Positions 40,843 to 52,800 of a stretch of 64,000 bases of DNA are shown here, piece after piece. The notes below the pieces were generated by a model. The model saw nothing but the letters and a program-made list of their open reading frames with translations. It was not told the DNA's origin and searched no databases. The position numbers were made by a program, and so were the translations under genes. The stretch lies in assembly GCA_963576725.1 (NCBI GenBank), contig OY755252.1, positions 24,314,655 to 24,378,654 on the forward strand, given 5' to 3'. This stretch comes from Azorinus chamasolen. Taxonomy: Eukaryota; Mollusca; Bivalvia; Cardiida; Solecurtidae. Within the stretch, counting starts at the first letter, position 1. Every line of letters starts with the position of its first letter.

Positions 40843-41087
40843 TTAACCCATTCCTTCTTATAAACTCTTTTTCAAGCATTTGCAAATGGAGTAGACCCAG
40901 ATCAGACGACTCCTATAGGAGTCGTCTGATCAGGGTCTGCTCTGTTTGCTGATAGAGTTTGATAGATCTGTTTCTTTACTTTCTAAATGGCAACAATATG
41001 CCACCTTCCATATTTCATTATAACTATTTTGTCCATGTTCAGTAGGTATTGAAAATTGGACTAGATATTGAACAGGGAAAGGGTCAA
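40843..41087 (+). mobile_element. Family A palindromic element
   Basis: TTAACCCATTCCTTCTTATA to AACAGGGAAAGGGTCAA. Stem CAGACGACTCCTATAGGAGT: both arms carry the same change (ACGACTCC/GGAGTCGT), so pairing is kept. Confidence 0.83.
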
Positions 41088-41224
41088 TGATAAAGAAGGT
41101 ATTTCAGAGAACTACTCGTCTAGAGCTTGGTTACAGTAAACAGTGACAGGAAATTCCATTCTGAAAATTTAGTAGAACATACCTTAGGCCAATTCCTGAT
41201 AGCTGATAATCTCTGCAAACATTT

Positions 41225-41355
41225 GAACACTTTGGATGCAGAATTTTCAAAATGGTATTGCCCATCACTGATTAATGGTAGAGTCCATTCAGTATGAAAG
41301 GGTACCCTGCAGACCCTGATCAGAGAGCCCCTTTTGAAGCTTCCTGATCAAAGTC
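41225..41355. repeat. Family K fragment
   Basis: ACACTTTGGATGCAGAATTT, TCCATTCAGTATGAAAGGGT and a worn stem CCTGATCAGAGAGCCCC. Confidence 0.5.
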
Positions 41356-41489
41356 TACAGATTTGCTCCATTCAACTCATTTCCTGCACTTATTAAATGG
41401 TTAATTATAGGATTGGAAATTGTTTAGTTAAACAATAGCAAACAGATGTGGAAGGCAGGAAATTGGTTGGCTGGGTTATGTAAATAGTA

Positions 41490-41720
41490 CTTTAGCCCTT
41501 GGGACACAAGTGTAGGATTTGTGATATATCCTATACAGTCTGGATCCAGATGAGACTCAAAGTAAATGGACATTTCATTAGGATCCAAACTGTTTGGCAT
41601 TATGACTTTATTTTTTAGAAGAATTGGAAGAGAAATAATCTTAAAGAATTTTAGCAGACAGATTTTTTGCTGACCAAAATTACCTAGCTGAGCATGCATA
41701 GAATTCAGAGCAAACATATG
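41490..41720. mobile_element. Family H-like element, worn
   Basis: TTTAGCCCTTGGGACACAAG, stem GGATCCAGATGAGACTCAAA and TCATTAGGATCCAAACTGT, then TTTAGCAGACAGATTTTTTG. Confidence 0.55.
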
Positions 41721-41846
41721 AAGTAAAGGGGTAGTACTACTGTGGCCCCAAAATAAGCTTCATTTATTGAACATATGACCTTTTGACCTGCATTAAGCTA
41801 CTTTCTACCTAACAGAGCCATAAGTAGACTACTTTTTCATGGCTGC

Positions 41847-42096
41847 TTAACCCTTCACTTGCTGAATTCTAAAATACATTTCTCCTTCTTTACCCATGCC
41901 CTGTTGTATAATTGCATATATCTACACTGTGTACAAGTATTTCGCTGTGCAATCACTGCTGTGGAGTGCACTGGTTGCACAATCAACTTGTAAATAGTGC
42001 AGACCCTGATGAGACAGCTCCTGCAGGAGCTGTCTCATCTGGGTCTTCACTATTTACAGGTAGGTATATTGACGTGAATAGCAAGCGAAGGGTTAG
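41847..42096 (+). mobile_element. Family F palindromic element (nested in D remnant)
   Basis: TTAACCCTTCACTTGCTGAA to AGCAAGCGAAGGGTTAG, nearly identical to 3222-3471. Flanked on the left by D-type CCTGCATTAAGCTAC and on the right by a D end GAGGTTCTACTG. Confidence 0.86.
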
Positions 42097-42299
42097 TACG
42101 AGGTTCTACTGTATACCTTGGCCCAAAAATAAGAAAGAGGAATAGGCCTATGAAATTGCACAATATATAATGGAATGCAGGAAAAATGAAGGCAACAGTG
42201 CATTACAAAACAAATATAACCTTTTCAATATTGGAAACAGGATGTACATGTGACTTACATTTTGCAAATGGTATTTGACCCAGATCAGAGGACTCCTAC

Positions 42300-42410
42300 A
42301 GGTAAACAATCAGAATGTCAAACAGTTTGAATCCTGATGAGATGCCAAGTAACTTGGCATCTCATATGGATTCAAACTGTTTACATTGTTAATCACAGAT
42401 TCACCCATAA
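42300..42410. repeat. Family H-type stem, perfect arms
   Basis: GAATGTCAAACAGTTTGAAT, ATGCCAAGTAACTTGGCAT and ATGGATTCAAACTGTTTACA. Flanks GTCAAACAG and GTTTACATT; no H ends. Confidence 0.6.
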
Positions 42411-42443
42411 CATTGTAAGTGTAATTACATAGAGCATTGCAGG

Positions 42444-42673
42444 TTAACCATTTCCTTCATATAAATGCATGTTCAAGCATTGCAAATAGAGTAGACCCAG
42501 ATCAGACGGCTCCTGTAGGAGCCGTCTGATCAGGGTCTGCTCTGTTTGCTTATGGATTTGTATAGATATATGTTTCTACAGTTTCTGCCTAAGCCAAAAC
42601 ATCCTGTGTTCATATGCCATTATAAAAAAACCCAGCTAATAAATATTCATGATGTCATTATTTCTTACGTTAA
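42444..42673 (+). mobile_element. Family B element joined to K
   Basis: TTAACCATTTCCTTCATATA, stem CAGACGGCTCCTGTAGGAGC, body to ATTATTTCTTACG. The last ~25 bases are missing and the K element starts on TTAA. Confidence 0.78.
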
Positions 42674-42882
42674 CCCTTTGAATGCTGAATGTTCAAGGTG
42701 GAATTGCCCATCATGTATTAACTGTACAGTCCATTTACTACGAAAGGCTTAACTATTGCTAGATTAATCTGAATGACAAACAGTGCAGACCCTGATCAGA
42801 GGGCTTCTCTATGAACCCTTTGATCTGGATCTAATCTGCTTGCAAATGTCATTATGTGTATGTCCTGCACTCAAAGGGTTAA
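42670..42882. mobile_element. Family K palindromic element
   Basis: TTAACCCTTTGAATGCTGAA to GCACTCAAAGGGTTAA, TTAA at both ends. Stem GATCAGAGGGCTTCTCTATG and partner. Best-preserved K ends in the window. Confidence 0.8.
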
Positions 42883-42889
42883 ATTTGTC

Positions 42890-43212
42890 TAGTAAAACGC
42901 ACATTGCCTTGCAGTAGTGATGATGCAATGTTAGTGTTTATATTATGTTAGATATTTTACAACTTAACCTGAGAAAAGTATTTAGTGTATTCAGTTGGGA
43001 TTAAAGGGTGAACTCTTAATCCCATATTACAGGCAGTTTGCCACTGTTTTTGTCACAAGATTAGTCGTTACGGACATTTACACTCTGTTAAAGTTTATAG
43101 TAGATTGGTATTAGACAGTGTCAACAATTCAGGTTAGTAAAACCTTTTAAAAATATTTCCTGGTTTATTTAAAAAAATTTATTTTTGGTTCTTTTCTGTC
43201 ATATTTCCAAGT
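42890..43212. other. Unassigned spacer
   Basis: AT-rich, no element or coding frame. Confidence 0.4.
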
Positions 43213-43418
43213 ACAGTAAAACCCCGCTAATGCGACCACCAAAAATGGGCATGATTCTGGGCGGCAGAGGCAGGTGGTAGCTTAATACAGGACGAAAGTT
43301 ATGCAGAAAGCTCCTATAGGAGCTTTCTGCATAACTTTCGTCCTGTATTAAGCAACCACCTGCTTTAAACGACGCCAGTGGCTGTTTATTAAGTGGTCGC
43401 ATTAGCGGGGTTTTACTG
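43213..43418. mobile_element. Family D palindromic element (TA), reference copy
   Basis: CAGTAAAACCCCGCTAATGC to GCATTAGCGGGGTTTTACTG with TA on both sides. Stem GGCAGGTGGTAGCTTAATAC to centre GCTCCTATAGGAGC. Only the GGTAGC/GCAACC position is unpaired in the inner stem. Confidence 0.9.
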
Positions 43419-43507
43419 TATGTGTTGTATATATGCAGATTTACACACGATTTGTAAACAATTAGAGTTCAGTCATGACTGTCAGACATTTAAACATTTG
43501 AAGACAT

Positions 43508-43736
43508 TTAACCCTTTCCTCCATAAATACGCCTTTCTACGCCTCTGTAATAACCAGCTATTGAAACCATTGTGATAAATAGTGCATTTGTTCCTATAGG
43601 AGCAAATGCTGTATTTATCACAATGGTTTCAAACTACAAAATTCTAAAATGTTCCTTTTCTCTAGTTAATACTCCTTTTCGGTAGATTTATTCAAAGTGG
43701 TTGGATCTAAAAATAGCCTATGAGATAATGGGTTAA
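43508..43736 (+). mobile_element. Family C palindromic element
   Basis: TTAACCCTTTCCTCCATAAA to GAGATAATGGGTTAA. Stem ACCATTGTGATAAATAGTGC with centre TTCCTATAGGAGC. Confidence 0.84.
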
Positions 43737-43924
43737 GGGATTCCAACTGTTTGACACTCTAAATTAAGCAAGCAAAGGAAAAGAAATGGAAAACAGCACA
43801 CTGCCTATTTTACACGACAGCTTTGTTTATACTCAGACACCCAGTTTACATTCTCCACCAGTTCTAAAAGCTGAATAATTCAATTTTGCAACATTCGTGA
43901 TAAGTTTAAATTGGAATGAAATAG

Positions 43925-43997
43925 TAGGAAAGAGTGTAGACCTTGATCAAAGTGCTCCCTAAGGAGCAGTTTGATCTGGGTCTGCACTATTTGCCTA
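43925..43997. repeat. Family K-type stem
   Basis: GTGTAGACCTTGATCAAAGT, GCTCCCTAAGGAGC and partner TTTGATCTGGGTCTGCAC. Confidence 0.55.
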
Positions 43998-44089
43998 ACC
44001 ATTTGTCTGTTTGAATACTTAAGAGTATTTTTAGTACCTATTGAGCTCAAGGAAAATGGTAATTTTAGTACATATATTTAGCATAATCC

Positions 44090-44272
44090 CTTTCCCTGCT
44101 CTGCATTTATTCCAAATTTTAGTACCTACTAAGTACTTGTGGAAAAGATAGATTTAATTAAATATTGAAGGTAGAACATTAATTGTAGCCATTTTAGAAA
44201 CTTAAAAAAACTCATCTATCAAATTCCATTAGCAAACAGAGCAGATCCAGATCAGACGGCTACTATGGGAGA
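44090..44272 (-). mobile_element. Family A element, cut at the stem
   Basis: CCCTTTCCCTGCTCTGCATT, body AGCCATTTTAGAAACTTAAA, stops at AGATCAGACGGCTACTATGG where it meets a D stem. Confidence 0.65.
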
Positions 44273-44284
44273 TAATACTATGAC

Positions 44285-44690
44285 AGCTAATGCATTGCAG
44301 AAGTCATACAAAAAGCTCCCAAAGGAGCTTTGTGTATGACTTTCATCCTGCCTTAACCCTTTCTTCCATAGCCTATTTTCAGACTCAACCTCTTTGAATT
44401 AATCTACCCAAAAGGAGCATTTACTAGAGAAAAGTAAAATTTTAGAATTTTGTAGTTTGAAACCATTGTGATAAATAGAGCATTTGCTCCTATAGGAGCA
44501 AATGCTCTATTTATCACAATGGTTTCAATAGCTGGTTATTACAGAGGCGTAGAAAGGCGTATTTATGGAGCGTTAAGCAGCCACCTGCATGCCTAAAAGT
44601 ACAACTACACATATATCTGAATTATTCTCTACTAAAATTCTGGTTGAGAGGTGTTTTATTGTTACATATTTGAAGAAGATTATTGATCAG
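44285..44690. mobile_element. Family D element interrupted by family C
   Basis: AGAAGTCATACAAAAAGCTC stem up to TTTCATCCTGCC, then C (44353-44576), then GCAGCCACCTGC and the D right part to GAGAGGTGTTTTATTG. The insertion sits on the TTAA normally present in D's TGCATTAAGC. Confidence 0.72.
44353..44576 (-). mobile_element. Family C palindromic element (nested)
   Basis: TTAACCCTTTCTTCCATAGC to TTTATGGAGCGTTAA. Perfect stem around GCTCCTATAGGAGC. TTAA on both sides. Confidence 0.85.
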
Positions 44691-44707
44691 TCTATTTTTG
44701 TTGTGTG

Positions 44708-44956
44708 TTAGCCCTTTCCTTCATATAAAGGTGTTTTCCCGTATTTGCAAACAGAGTAGACCCAGATCAGACGGCGCCTATAGGATCAGGGTCTGCTCTG
44801 TTTGCTTTTGATATATAATATACTGGTAGATATGATTTTTCAGTTTCTGCATTAGCCAAAAATTTACATGTCCATGTTCTATTATAACAATTTGATCTCA
44901 TTAATATTCACAATGTCATTATTTTGTACATGAATATTCATGTAAGAAAAGATTAA
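44708..44956 (+). mobile_element. Family A/B hybrid element
   Basis: A-type left end CCTTTCCTTCATATAAAGGT, arm CAGATCAGACGGCGCCTATA with a shortened partner, B-type right half ATATGATTTTTCAGTTTCTG to AAAAGATTAA. Confidence 0.7.
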
Positions 44957-45152
44957 CTAAATATTACATCATTTATCATATGTATTATGATTGGTCATAA
45001 GATATTGATAAATAATAAATGGGAGGGATGTGTCATATGGCAGTTTTAAACTCGGATATAGTGCAAATCTAATAAACTGTGATACATCTCTTAGATGAAA
45101 TCCAAGTACATTATTGATCACAGACATTGGGGATCATTTAACTTTGCAAATA

Positions 45153-45358
45153 CAGTAGAGCCCCTCTAATCCGACCACTTAATGAATAAACATGGTTGTC
45201 TTTATAAGCAGGTTGTTGCTTAATGCAGGACAAAAGTAATGCAGAAAGCTCCTCTAAGAGCTTTCTGCATTACTTTTGTCCTGCATTAAGCTACCACCTG
45301 CCTCTAGTACCCATATTCATACCTCTTTTAGGTGGTCGCATTAGCGGGGTTTTTACTG
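45153..45358. mobile_element. Family D palindromic element (TA)
   Basis: CAGTAGAGCCCCTCTAATCC to CATTAGCGGGGTTTTTACTG, TA on both sides. Inverted orientation: TTGTTGCTTAATGC on the left and AAGCTACCACCTGCC on the right. Confidence 0.84.
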
Positions 45359-45439
45359 TATAGTGAGATGACACACTGGTCTAATGGATCCAATTTGTAA
45401 CATAAAATTCAAACACAAAGATTTTTTTTAGATTTTTCA

Positions 45440-45600
45440 GACAGGCTCTAAGCCCTATATCACAGAGAGACATGTTTTAACACCTCTGCAAACAGAGTAG
45501 ACACATCCTATAGGAGCCATCTGACATAATCATAATGGTCTGCTCTGTTTGCTTATGAAAATAATAATACAGATCTGATTCTACTGTTTTAAAATCTTAA
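45440..45600 (+). mobile_element. Family B element, fragment
   Basis: CACCTCTGCAAACAGAGTAG with a shortened stem ATCCTATAGGAGCCATCTGA, then TACAGATCTGATTCTAC. Confidence 0.5.
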
Positions 45601-45607
45601 CCATATA

Positions 45608-45764
45608 TAAAGTAGAATCCCTCTAATGCAATCACTTAATGAATAAACATGGCTGTCCTGTAGGAGCTTTCTGCATAACTTTCATCCTGCATTAAGCTAC
45701 CACCTGCCTTTGCCACTGTGAATTATGCCCAGTTTTGCTTTTCACATTAGAGAGGTTTTACCGT
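45608..45764. mobile_element. Family D element, half missing
   Basis: AGTAGAATCCCTCTAATGCA, then a jump to the right arm CTGTAGGAGCTTTCTGCATA and end AGAGAGGTTTTACCG. One stem arm is deleted. Confidence 0.65.
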
Positions 45765-45767
45765 ATA

Positions 45768-46092
45768 CAGTTGAACTTCGATATCTCGAACTCAGATAAC
45801 TCGAACTTTGGGATAACTCGAACAAAGAGTCAAGCCCTTCCAAAACTTACAATACAGAATTGCTCTAAACTGTATCACAGATATCTAGAAACACATGTTG
45901 CAGCTTAATACAGGTGTAAAGTAATGCTGAAAGCTCCTACAGGAGCTTTCAGCATTACTTTAGACCTGTATTAAGCTGTGAACTCGAGACATTGTTCAGA
46001 TTAGAAATCGGATAACTCGAATTTCTGTTATCTCGAACTTATTTGTAGGTCCCTTGAAGTTCGAGTTATCAATTAGAATTATGGTTTAGAGG
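45768..46092. mobile_element. Family E: pogo-like ends with a family D stem
   Basis: CAGTTGAACTTCGATATCTC start, with AACTCGAA/TTCGAGTTATC repeats near both ends, and GGTTAAGCTG end with TA outside. The centre AAAGTAATGCTGAAAGCTCC and partner, with GCTTAATACAGG/CCTGTATTAAGC, is the D stem. Confidence 0.7.
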
Positions 46093-46635
46093 GGTTAAGC
46101 TGTATCCAAACCGTTTCCTGTTAGTGCCTGTTAGAATTATCTCAGACAGTCTATACTGAGGAGTACCAACAAGATCATACCTAATTACATAGTAGAGAGA
46201 TACAAATATTTTACTGAGATTTCCTTTTGATTGATTTACTCATTTGTTCATAACTGACATTAGGTACAAGCTATAAATAAGTGACATGTGTAGCATAAAG
46301 CGTTGGACATGTTCTATAAATAGAACATTATATCATCTGCATCATATACTAAAATTGAACTGATAAACTTCTTATCAATATTAGTAGTTTCACAACCGGA
46401 GATAAAGTATTGTACATAAATGAGATGATACATACCGTATTGACTCTTTGCTTGCGATATACACCAACAAGAAGCTGCATTGAAGATTTTGTGTAAGCGA
46501 AATATTATTTGTAAAAAGATTGTTGGATGTTGACATCTAGTTTTATTTCTGCGTCAAGTTAAAGTGGTAGTCTGCGGTAGTCAAAGTGAAAGTATCAAAC
46601 TTCAACATTTTTATTTTACTTTTCGTACATTTCAG
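46093..46635. other. Unique intronic or upstream sequence
   Basis: No element, stem or coding frame recognised between the family-E element and the lipin start exon. It ends in the T-rich tract and TTTCAG acceptor. Confidence 0.5.
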
Positions 46636-46869
46636 TTGAGCTGTGGACCCGGTCACCTCTAGGCTGTGCTTAGGAAAGAAATGAGTTACTTCAGTATTGT
46701 AGGGAAATTATTCTCCAACGTGAAAGGCTTTTACAATGAGATCAACGCGGCAACACTTACAGGGGCCATTGATGCTCTCATCATAGAACAGGAAGATGGG
46801 TCGTACGAGTCGTCACCGTTTCATGTACGCTTTGGGAAGCTTGGAGTTCTCCACTCTAAGGAAAAAGTG
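46636..46869 (+). CDS. LPIN: Lipin exon with start codon (coding part 46681-46869)
   Basis: The acceptor TTTCAG ends at 46635 after a T-rich tract, so the 45 bases before the ATG are 5' UTR and a non-coding exon must lie upstream. Coding part 46681-46869 gives residues 1-63 of the N-LIP domain, starting [10 protein letters not shown] and including the conserved [13 protein letters not shown] block. It ends after EKV at donor GTGAGT (phase 0). A GTG 15 bases upstream is in frame but is not a plausible eukaryotic start. The following intron opens with a short family-A derivative only 25 bases past the exon. Confidence 0.93.
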
Positions 46870-49800
46870 GTGAGTGAATTGAAAAGCTGTGTTTATTAAC
46901 CCTTTCCCTGTTCAGTATTCTGATAATTCATATAAGAAATAATGACATTGTGAATATTTTTGTCTATGAATATTCAGTAGGTATTGAAATTTGAAATAAA
47001 CAGATGCTAAAAACAGGGAAAGTATGGCTTGAACATACATGTACCAGGAAGTACTGGTTGACCTTTGTGAAGTATGTAAAGGGTATTCTCCATTTTCTCA
47101 CTTTCTCATTACTATATTTGGTATACAACTTGATAACTAATACTCGGAACAAGTCTCACAAAATTTTATGTTGAAGGTACACCCTGCATTTAGCTGCCAC
47201 CTGTCTTAAAGACTGGCATTGATACTAATTGTTTGATTGATAGGGTTTTTTTCTGTAGTAGGTTTTCCAACAACAAAATGAGATTGGTAGCATTTTTTGC
47301 TTGTTGCTTTTGAAGAAGTTATATATACCGTTACAGTAGATGATTCTTTAGTTTCCTCTATGGACAAAAAATCCATTGTCAATGTGCCTCTATGACAAAT
47401 CATGCTTTAATCAGTTAATTAGATATAACTTTAGTTAATCCTTTCAGTGCCAGAATTGTCATCTGCTAGACATATTTTCGTCTGCTTCAAGTTTTAGAAT
47501 GGATATTTGTTAGAATGGACGTCTTCATGGCACTGAAGGGGGTAATATACTTACATGAATATTCATGAAACAATGGATTATGTTTTGTTCACTTTAAAAC
47601 AGAACTATGCCATGTTTCCCTTAACAGGGCAAAGGCAAATGGTGTAGACCCAGATCAGAAGGCTGCCAAAAGAGTCCTTTGATCAGAATCTACACTGTTT
47701 GCATCATATTTTGTTTTCTCCAAGGTCACATTGTCTTGTTTTCTATATGTTTAGGGTGGTTTTTAACCGGGTTTTCCAAGGAAAATCCGGTTGTTGAAAT
47801 GGTGATATACGGCGGACAGGCGGACGGGAGGGTGGGTGGACGGTCGGTCGGCTGCCAATCTTGTAAGCGCAACTCCTCTCAAACAGTTCAACAGATTTTC
47901 ATAAAACCTTGCATGTAGCAAGGACACAATATGTAGATATATGTGCTTATTATGGGGAATTCTTCCTTCTGCAATTTTTCTCTGGTTTATGTCCCTTTGA
48001 ACATAGAAATCACTAGCTCTTGACCCTATCCTTGTAAGCGCAACTCCTTAAACTGTTCAGCAGAACTTCATAAAACCTTGTATATAGCAAGAACACAATA
48101 TGTAGATTTGCATATTGTCTGGGAATTTTCTTTATGCCCCTTTGAACTTAGAAATCACTACATGTAGTTAATAGTGAAGGAAAACCCGGTTTGATGTTGT
48201 GTCGATATTTCTTGTTGAAATTAGATCTGTGTATTGTTTGCTGTTTATTTAGGTGGATATCGAGATTAATGGAGATGCCATAGACCTTCAGATGAAGTTG
48301 GGGGATTCAGGGGAGGCCTTCTTTATTGAAGAAATTGAAGATGAAAATGAGGTTTGTATGGATTTTCTTCTTATTGTTTCAAGGAAGGACACTAAATGTT
48401 GGGTTATTTTTATGCAGTTGTAATAAATTGCCATAAGCATCTATTTTTATAAGGAGGATCTGTGACAGAAATGATTCAACCTTTTACCAGAAAGAGATAC
48501 CTTTTATGCCTTTTCAAATAGAGTGGACCGAGATCAGATGGTAAGAACCATCTGATTAGGGTCTGTCTGCACTGTTTGCTTACAGAATAATATAGATCTG
48601 ATTGTAGAGTTTCTTGTCAAATTTCCTTTTATATATGCCATTGTACAAGTAATATTCAAATCTGTCATTATTTCTTACATGAATACTAATGCCATAAAGG
48701 AATAAGAGATAAGCTTCTAGTAAGATGCCAGTTTGTTTCTCTTTTAGGAGATCCCCGACCACCTTGCAACTTCCCCCTTGGCTAGTGACCCTGATTTGAT
48801 GGAGAAAGGAGTCCAGATGCTGAAAGAGCAGACACAATTTATGATACAAGATGAACAAAGTAATGCTGACAAAGACACAAAGTTTGCAGATGAGACCAAA
48901 GCAGCAGTTGAGTTGGAGGACAACACAAAAGAACAGAGACGGGTACATCTGGACTCTGTCCAGAGTGAGACTACAGTGAAAAGCGAGGTCACAGTGAAAA
49001 GTGACCACTCGCGAGATGCTGATATTGAAATCAAGATTGAGAATGAGGCCGGTGAAGTTGTGAAATCTAAGAAAAAGAGGCGACGGAAAAGGAAAGCCAA
49101 ATATAAACAAGACGCTGTTAATGCTGTTGTAGAGACAGTTGAAAAAGCTGAGGCGGAGGAGGACATTTTTGAAATGGAGGATTTATCCTCAGATGAAGAG
49201 CTTAGCCGACTGACCTCAGCTATGACCAATGGTGCTATGTCCAAGTCCATCAGCCTTCCCATTGTGGAGGAGAGTAAATATGACCGCACCAACGAGTGGG
49301 CATCTGCCCATGAAGGATTCAAATATCTGCATTCCCACCCATTCAGTGACACAGACCTGTCTCCATTAGCTAGGTAAGCTTCTCTCCCCTGCAGAGCTTC
49401 GACTCTTTAAATGTGGGACATGCATGAACTGTCATTTGCAAACACTGTAGATCAAGATCATTGGACTCCTAGAAGAGTCATCTGATTAGGGTCTGTACTG
49501 ATTGTCATTCAAAACCCTGTAGCAAGGTTACATACTGAATTAACTCTATAGTTAACCCATTCCTTCATAGGCTATTTTTTAAACCCAACCTCTTTGAACA
49601 AATCTACCAAACAAAGGAGCATTTACTAGAGAAAAGGATCATTTTTAGAATTTTGTAGTTTGAAACCATTGTGATAAATAGAGCATTTGCTCCTACAGGA
49701 GCAAATGCTCTATTTATCTCAATGGTTTCAACAGGGGGATTTTACAGAGGTGTAGAAAGGCGTATTTATGGAGGAACGGGTTAAACACAGATGGATCCAT

Positions 49801-52800
49801 TCACTCATACTGATGCTCTTTGACGACTGTGTAAAAGTCTCTTTTTGAAACCATTGTGATAAATAGAGCATTTGCTCCATAGAAGCAATTAATTTCATAA
49901 GAAACCAGCTGATTCTGATCATACAGCTCTTCCAGGAGCCTTCTGTTCTGGGTCTATTTTGTTTGCAAAGGCGTTCAAAGGCCAATGTTCATATGCCAAT
50001 GTAAATATATTCAGCTAATCAGAGCTCCAGATAAGATGCGTAAGTTAAAACATTTTCAAGAACAACTCCTTTATATCTCCACCAAACCCATATACTGTGA
50101 CCACTTTTTAGAATCGTCTCTTTGAGACGATTCTAAAGAGTGGTCACAGAATAGGGTTTGGTGGAGAAATGGCGATTTTAGTATTTGGGTATGCACACTT
50201 ATCTGTAGATCTGGCTAATTAGCGTACATGATTTAATTATTTTTCTTACATGAATAATCATCAGGTAAAGAGTTTTTAAACAAGTGGCAGCGTAATCCTT
50301 TATTCCTTATATATACGCCTTTTTCACCTCTGCAAACAGAGCAGACCCACATCAGATTACCACTGCCACTGTAGGAGCCATCTGATCAGGTTCTGATCTG
50401 TTTGCTTGTGAGATAATATGGACAGTTTCTATCATGATGAAGAATGTTTTGTTCACGTTGACATTATAAAAGTAAAGTTAACACATTACCCCTAGTGACG
50501 CATTATTGCGCCTCTATAAAATTCACATTGTAAAAACCATTGTGGTGTTATTGTTTTTGGCCTGTCTGTTGGTTTGAGGACAAGGTGTGACTTATTAAGG
50601 TCAAGGTCATATATCAAAGTCAAGGGTCAAATTATGGGCCAAATTTATATTGGCGATAAAGGGGGGGGGGGCATAGTGTTTCACAATTACATCTTGATTG
50701 CATAATTTTTTTTTCATGAAATAGTTGCTTGAAATTGTTTATTCTTTTCCTACAGTCCCATTAGCTCGCGCCCGGTAACTCCAAAGAGTGACACGGAGGT
50801 GGAGAGGCAGAAATCTATAGAGCAGCAGGACCGTTTGTTGCATGACGAGGAAGATGACACACTCTGGGAGTGGGGTTCTATGCCAGTGAAAAATATCTCT
50901 GACTCGCAAAAGAGCCCAGGCGGTTTAAGCAGTACAACTGGTACAGAGGGTTTGTAATCTGCATGCTTATTTGGGTTGCCGCAGCTTTTCAAATCTCCTA
51001 ATCAATTTTATTTGTACAGTAAAACCTGCCTAAACTGGTTGTTAAATTTAGTATAAATATCAATCTTGGAGACAGGTAGCTGCTTAGTGCAGGGTGAAAG
51101 TCATCTAGGAGCTTTCTGCATGACTTTTGCCCTGCATTAAGCAGCCACCTGCCTAAAAGTATCTTAATTCTTCTCTACTAGAATTCCGATTTAGAGGGGT
51201 TTTACTGTATTTAGTTAGTACTATAATTACGCTAAGTATTTGTTCAGAAAATTCAGGCAAACAGTGCAGACCTAGATCAAACAAAATCCTGAAGGAATTT
51301 GACCAGGGTCTACTCTATTTGCTACTACATCAGTTAACCCTTTCCTCCATAAATACGCCTTTCTACGCCTCTGTAATAACCACTTCTTGAAACCATTGTG
51401 ATTAATAGAGCATTTGCTCCTATAGGAGCAAATGCTCTATTTATCACTATGGTTTCAAACTGTAAACTTCTAAAATTTTACTTTTCTCTTGTAAATGCTC
51501 CTTTTGGGTAGATTAATTCAAAGTGGTTGGGTCTAAAAATAGCCTATGGAGGAAAGGGTTAAATAAAAGTGACAAAAATGGTCCCAAAGTGACAAGCTAT
51601 ACAAAATTGTAGATAGTTGAGACTTGATATCCATATACTTAGCGTAATTAGGGTAGTTTTGTTACTCATAATATTTTTGCATATTCTAAAAATTCAACTG
51701 CTTGGACTGAGTATCATTCTAGCTAATTTGGATCCAAACAATATCCCAGATCAAGACTATATGTTGTCAGTATGCAAGGTTGGTTGATATTTGTACTTTG
51801 AATTTTGTGGACTCAATTTTGGGATACAACTCATTATTAGAGACAGTTGATACCTGGTTTCATTAGCTAATATGCAGACTATGAATGTGCATGTATATTA
51901 ATTTAACACTTTACTAAATAAATATTGTTTTTCTATGCCTTTGCAAATAGAGAAGACCCAGATCAGACAGCTCCTATTGGAGCCGTCTGATCTGGGACTT
52001 CTCTGTTTGCTCATGAAATACTATAGATCTGATTCTATAGTTTCTGTCTGAGCCAAAACATTTTGTCATCATATGTCATTATAAATATTCAGCTAATTAA
52101 TTCATGATGTCATTATTTCTTTTATGAATATTCATGGAGCAAAGGGTTACTTGCCTATTATTAGCTTATTTTTACCTTCATTCTGCTAAATGTGACCTTA
52201 TTTTCATTTGCAAATACATGAAGCTTGGGACCAGATAAGATGCTGAGTAATGTGGTATCTCATTAGGATCCAAGCTGTTTGTCTGTCAGTCAATATTTTC
52301 TCAGTAGTTGAATGGATTCGAAGTAAGTTAAGCTTGCAACTGATCATTGATTTTTTTTACCTCAACAGGATAAGTTTTAACCCATTCCCTCATATTGACG
52401 CTTTTTGATGCCTCTTTAAAAGTCACTTTCTGAAACCAATGTGATAAATAGAGCATTTGCTCCTATCACACCTTGGTTTCATTCTGAATTTTTGCTTTTC
52501 TCTAGTTAATGCTCCTTTTTGGTAGATTTATTCAAAGAAGTAGGATCTAAAAATATTGAATATGTAACAAACACTTTTATTCTGTTTTATTCTGTTACTG
52601 CATGATTTGACTTTGTTTTGTTTTTGTTTTAGTTAATCCTTTATTGCATATACATTTACATGCCTATTTCTCTTTTGCAACAGAGCAGACCTAGATCAGA
52701 GGTCTGCTGTGGGAGCCGTCTGACAGGCTCTGCTCTGTTTGCTTATGGAATGATGTAGATGTGACTAGACAGTCTTTGCATAATACCATGGCCAAAAAAC

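Noticed and set aside
46666..46680. Upstream in-frame GTG as lipin start
   Set aside because: Animal genes start at ATG, and the ATG at 46681 opens the conserved N-LIP domain. The upstream bases are 5' UTR after a splice acceptor.
48580..49352. Antisense open frames of 176 and 202 codons over lipin exon 3
   Set aside because: They lie opposite the real exon; serine- and phenylalanine-rich composition reflects the complement of acidic codons. No motifs, no splice context.
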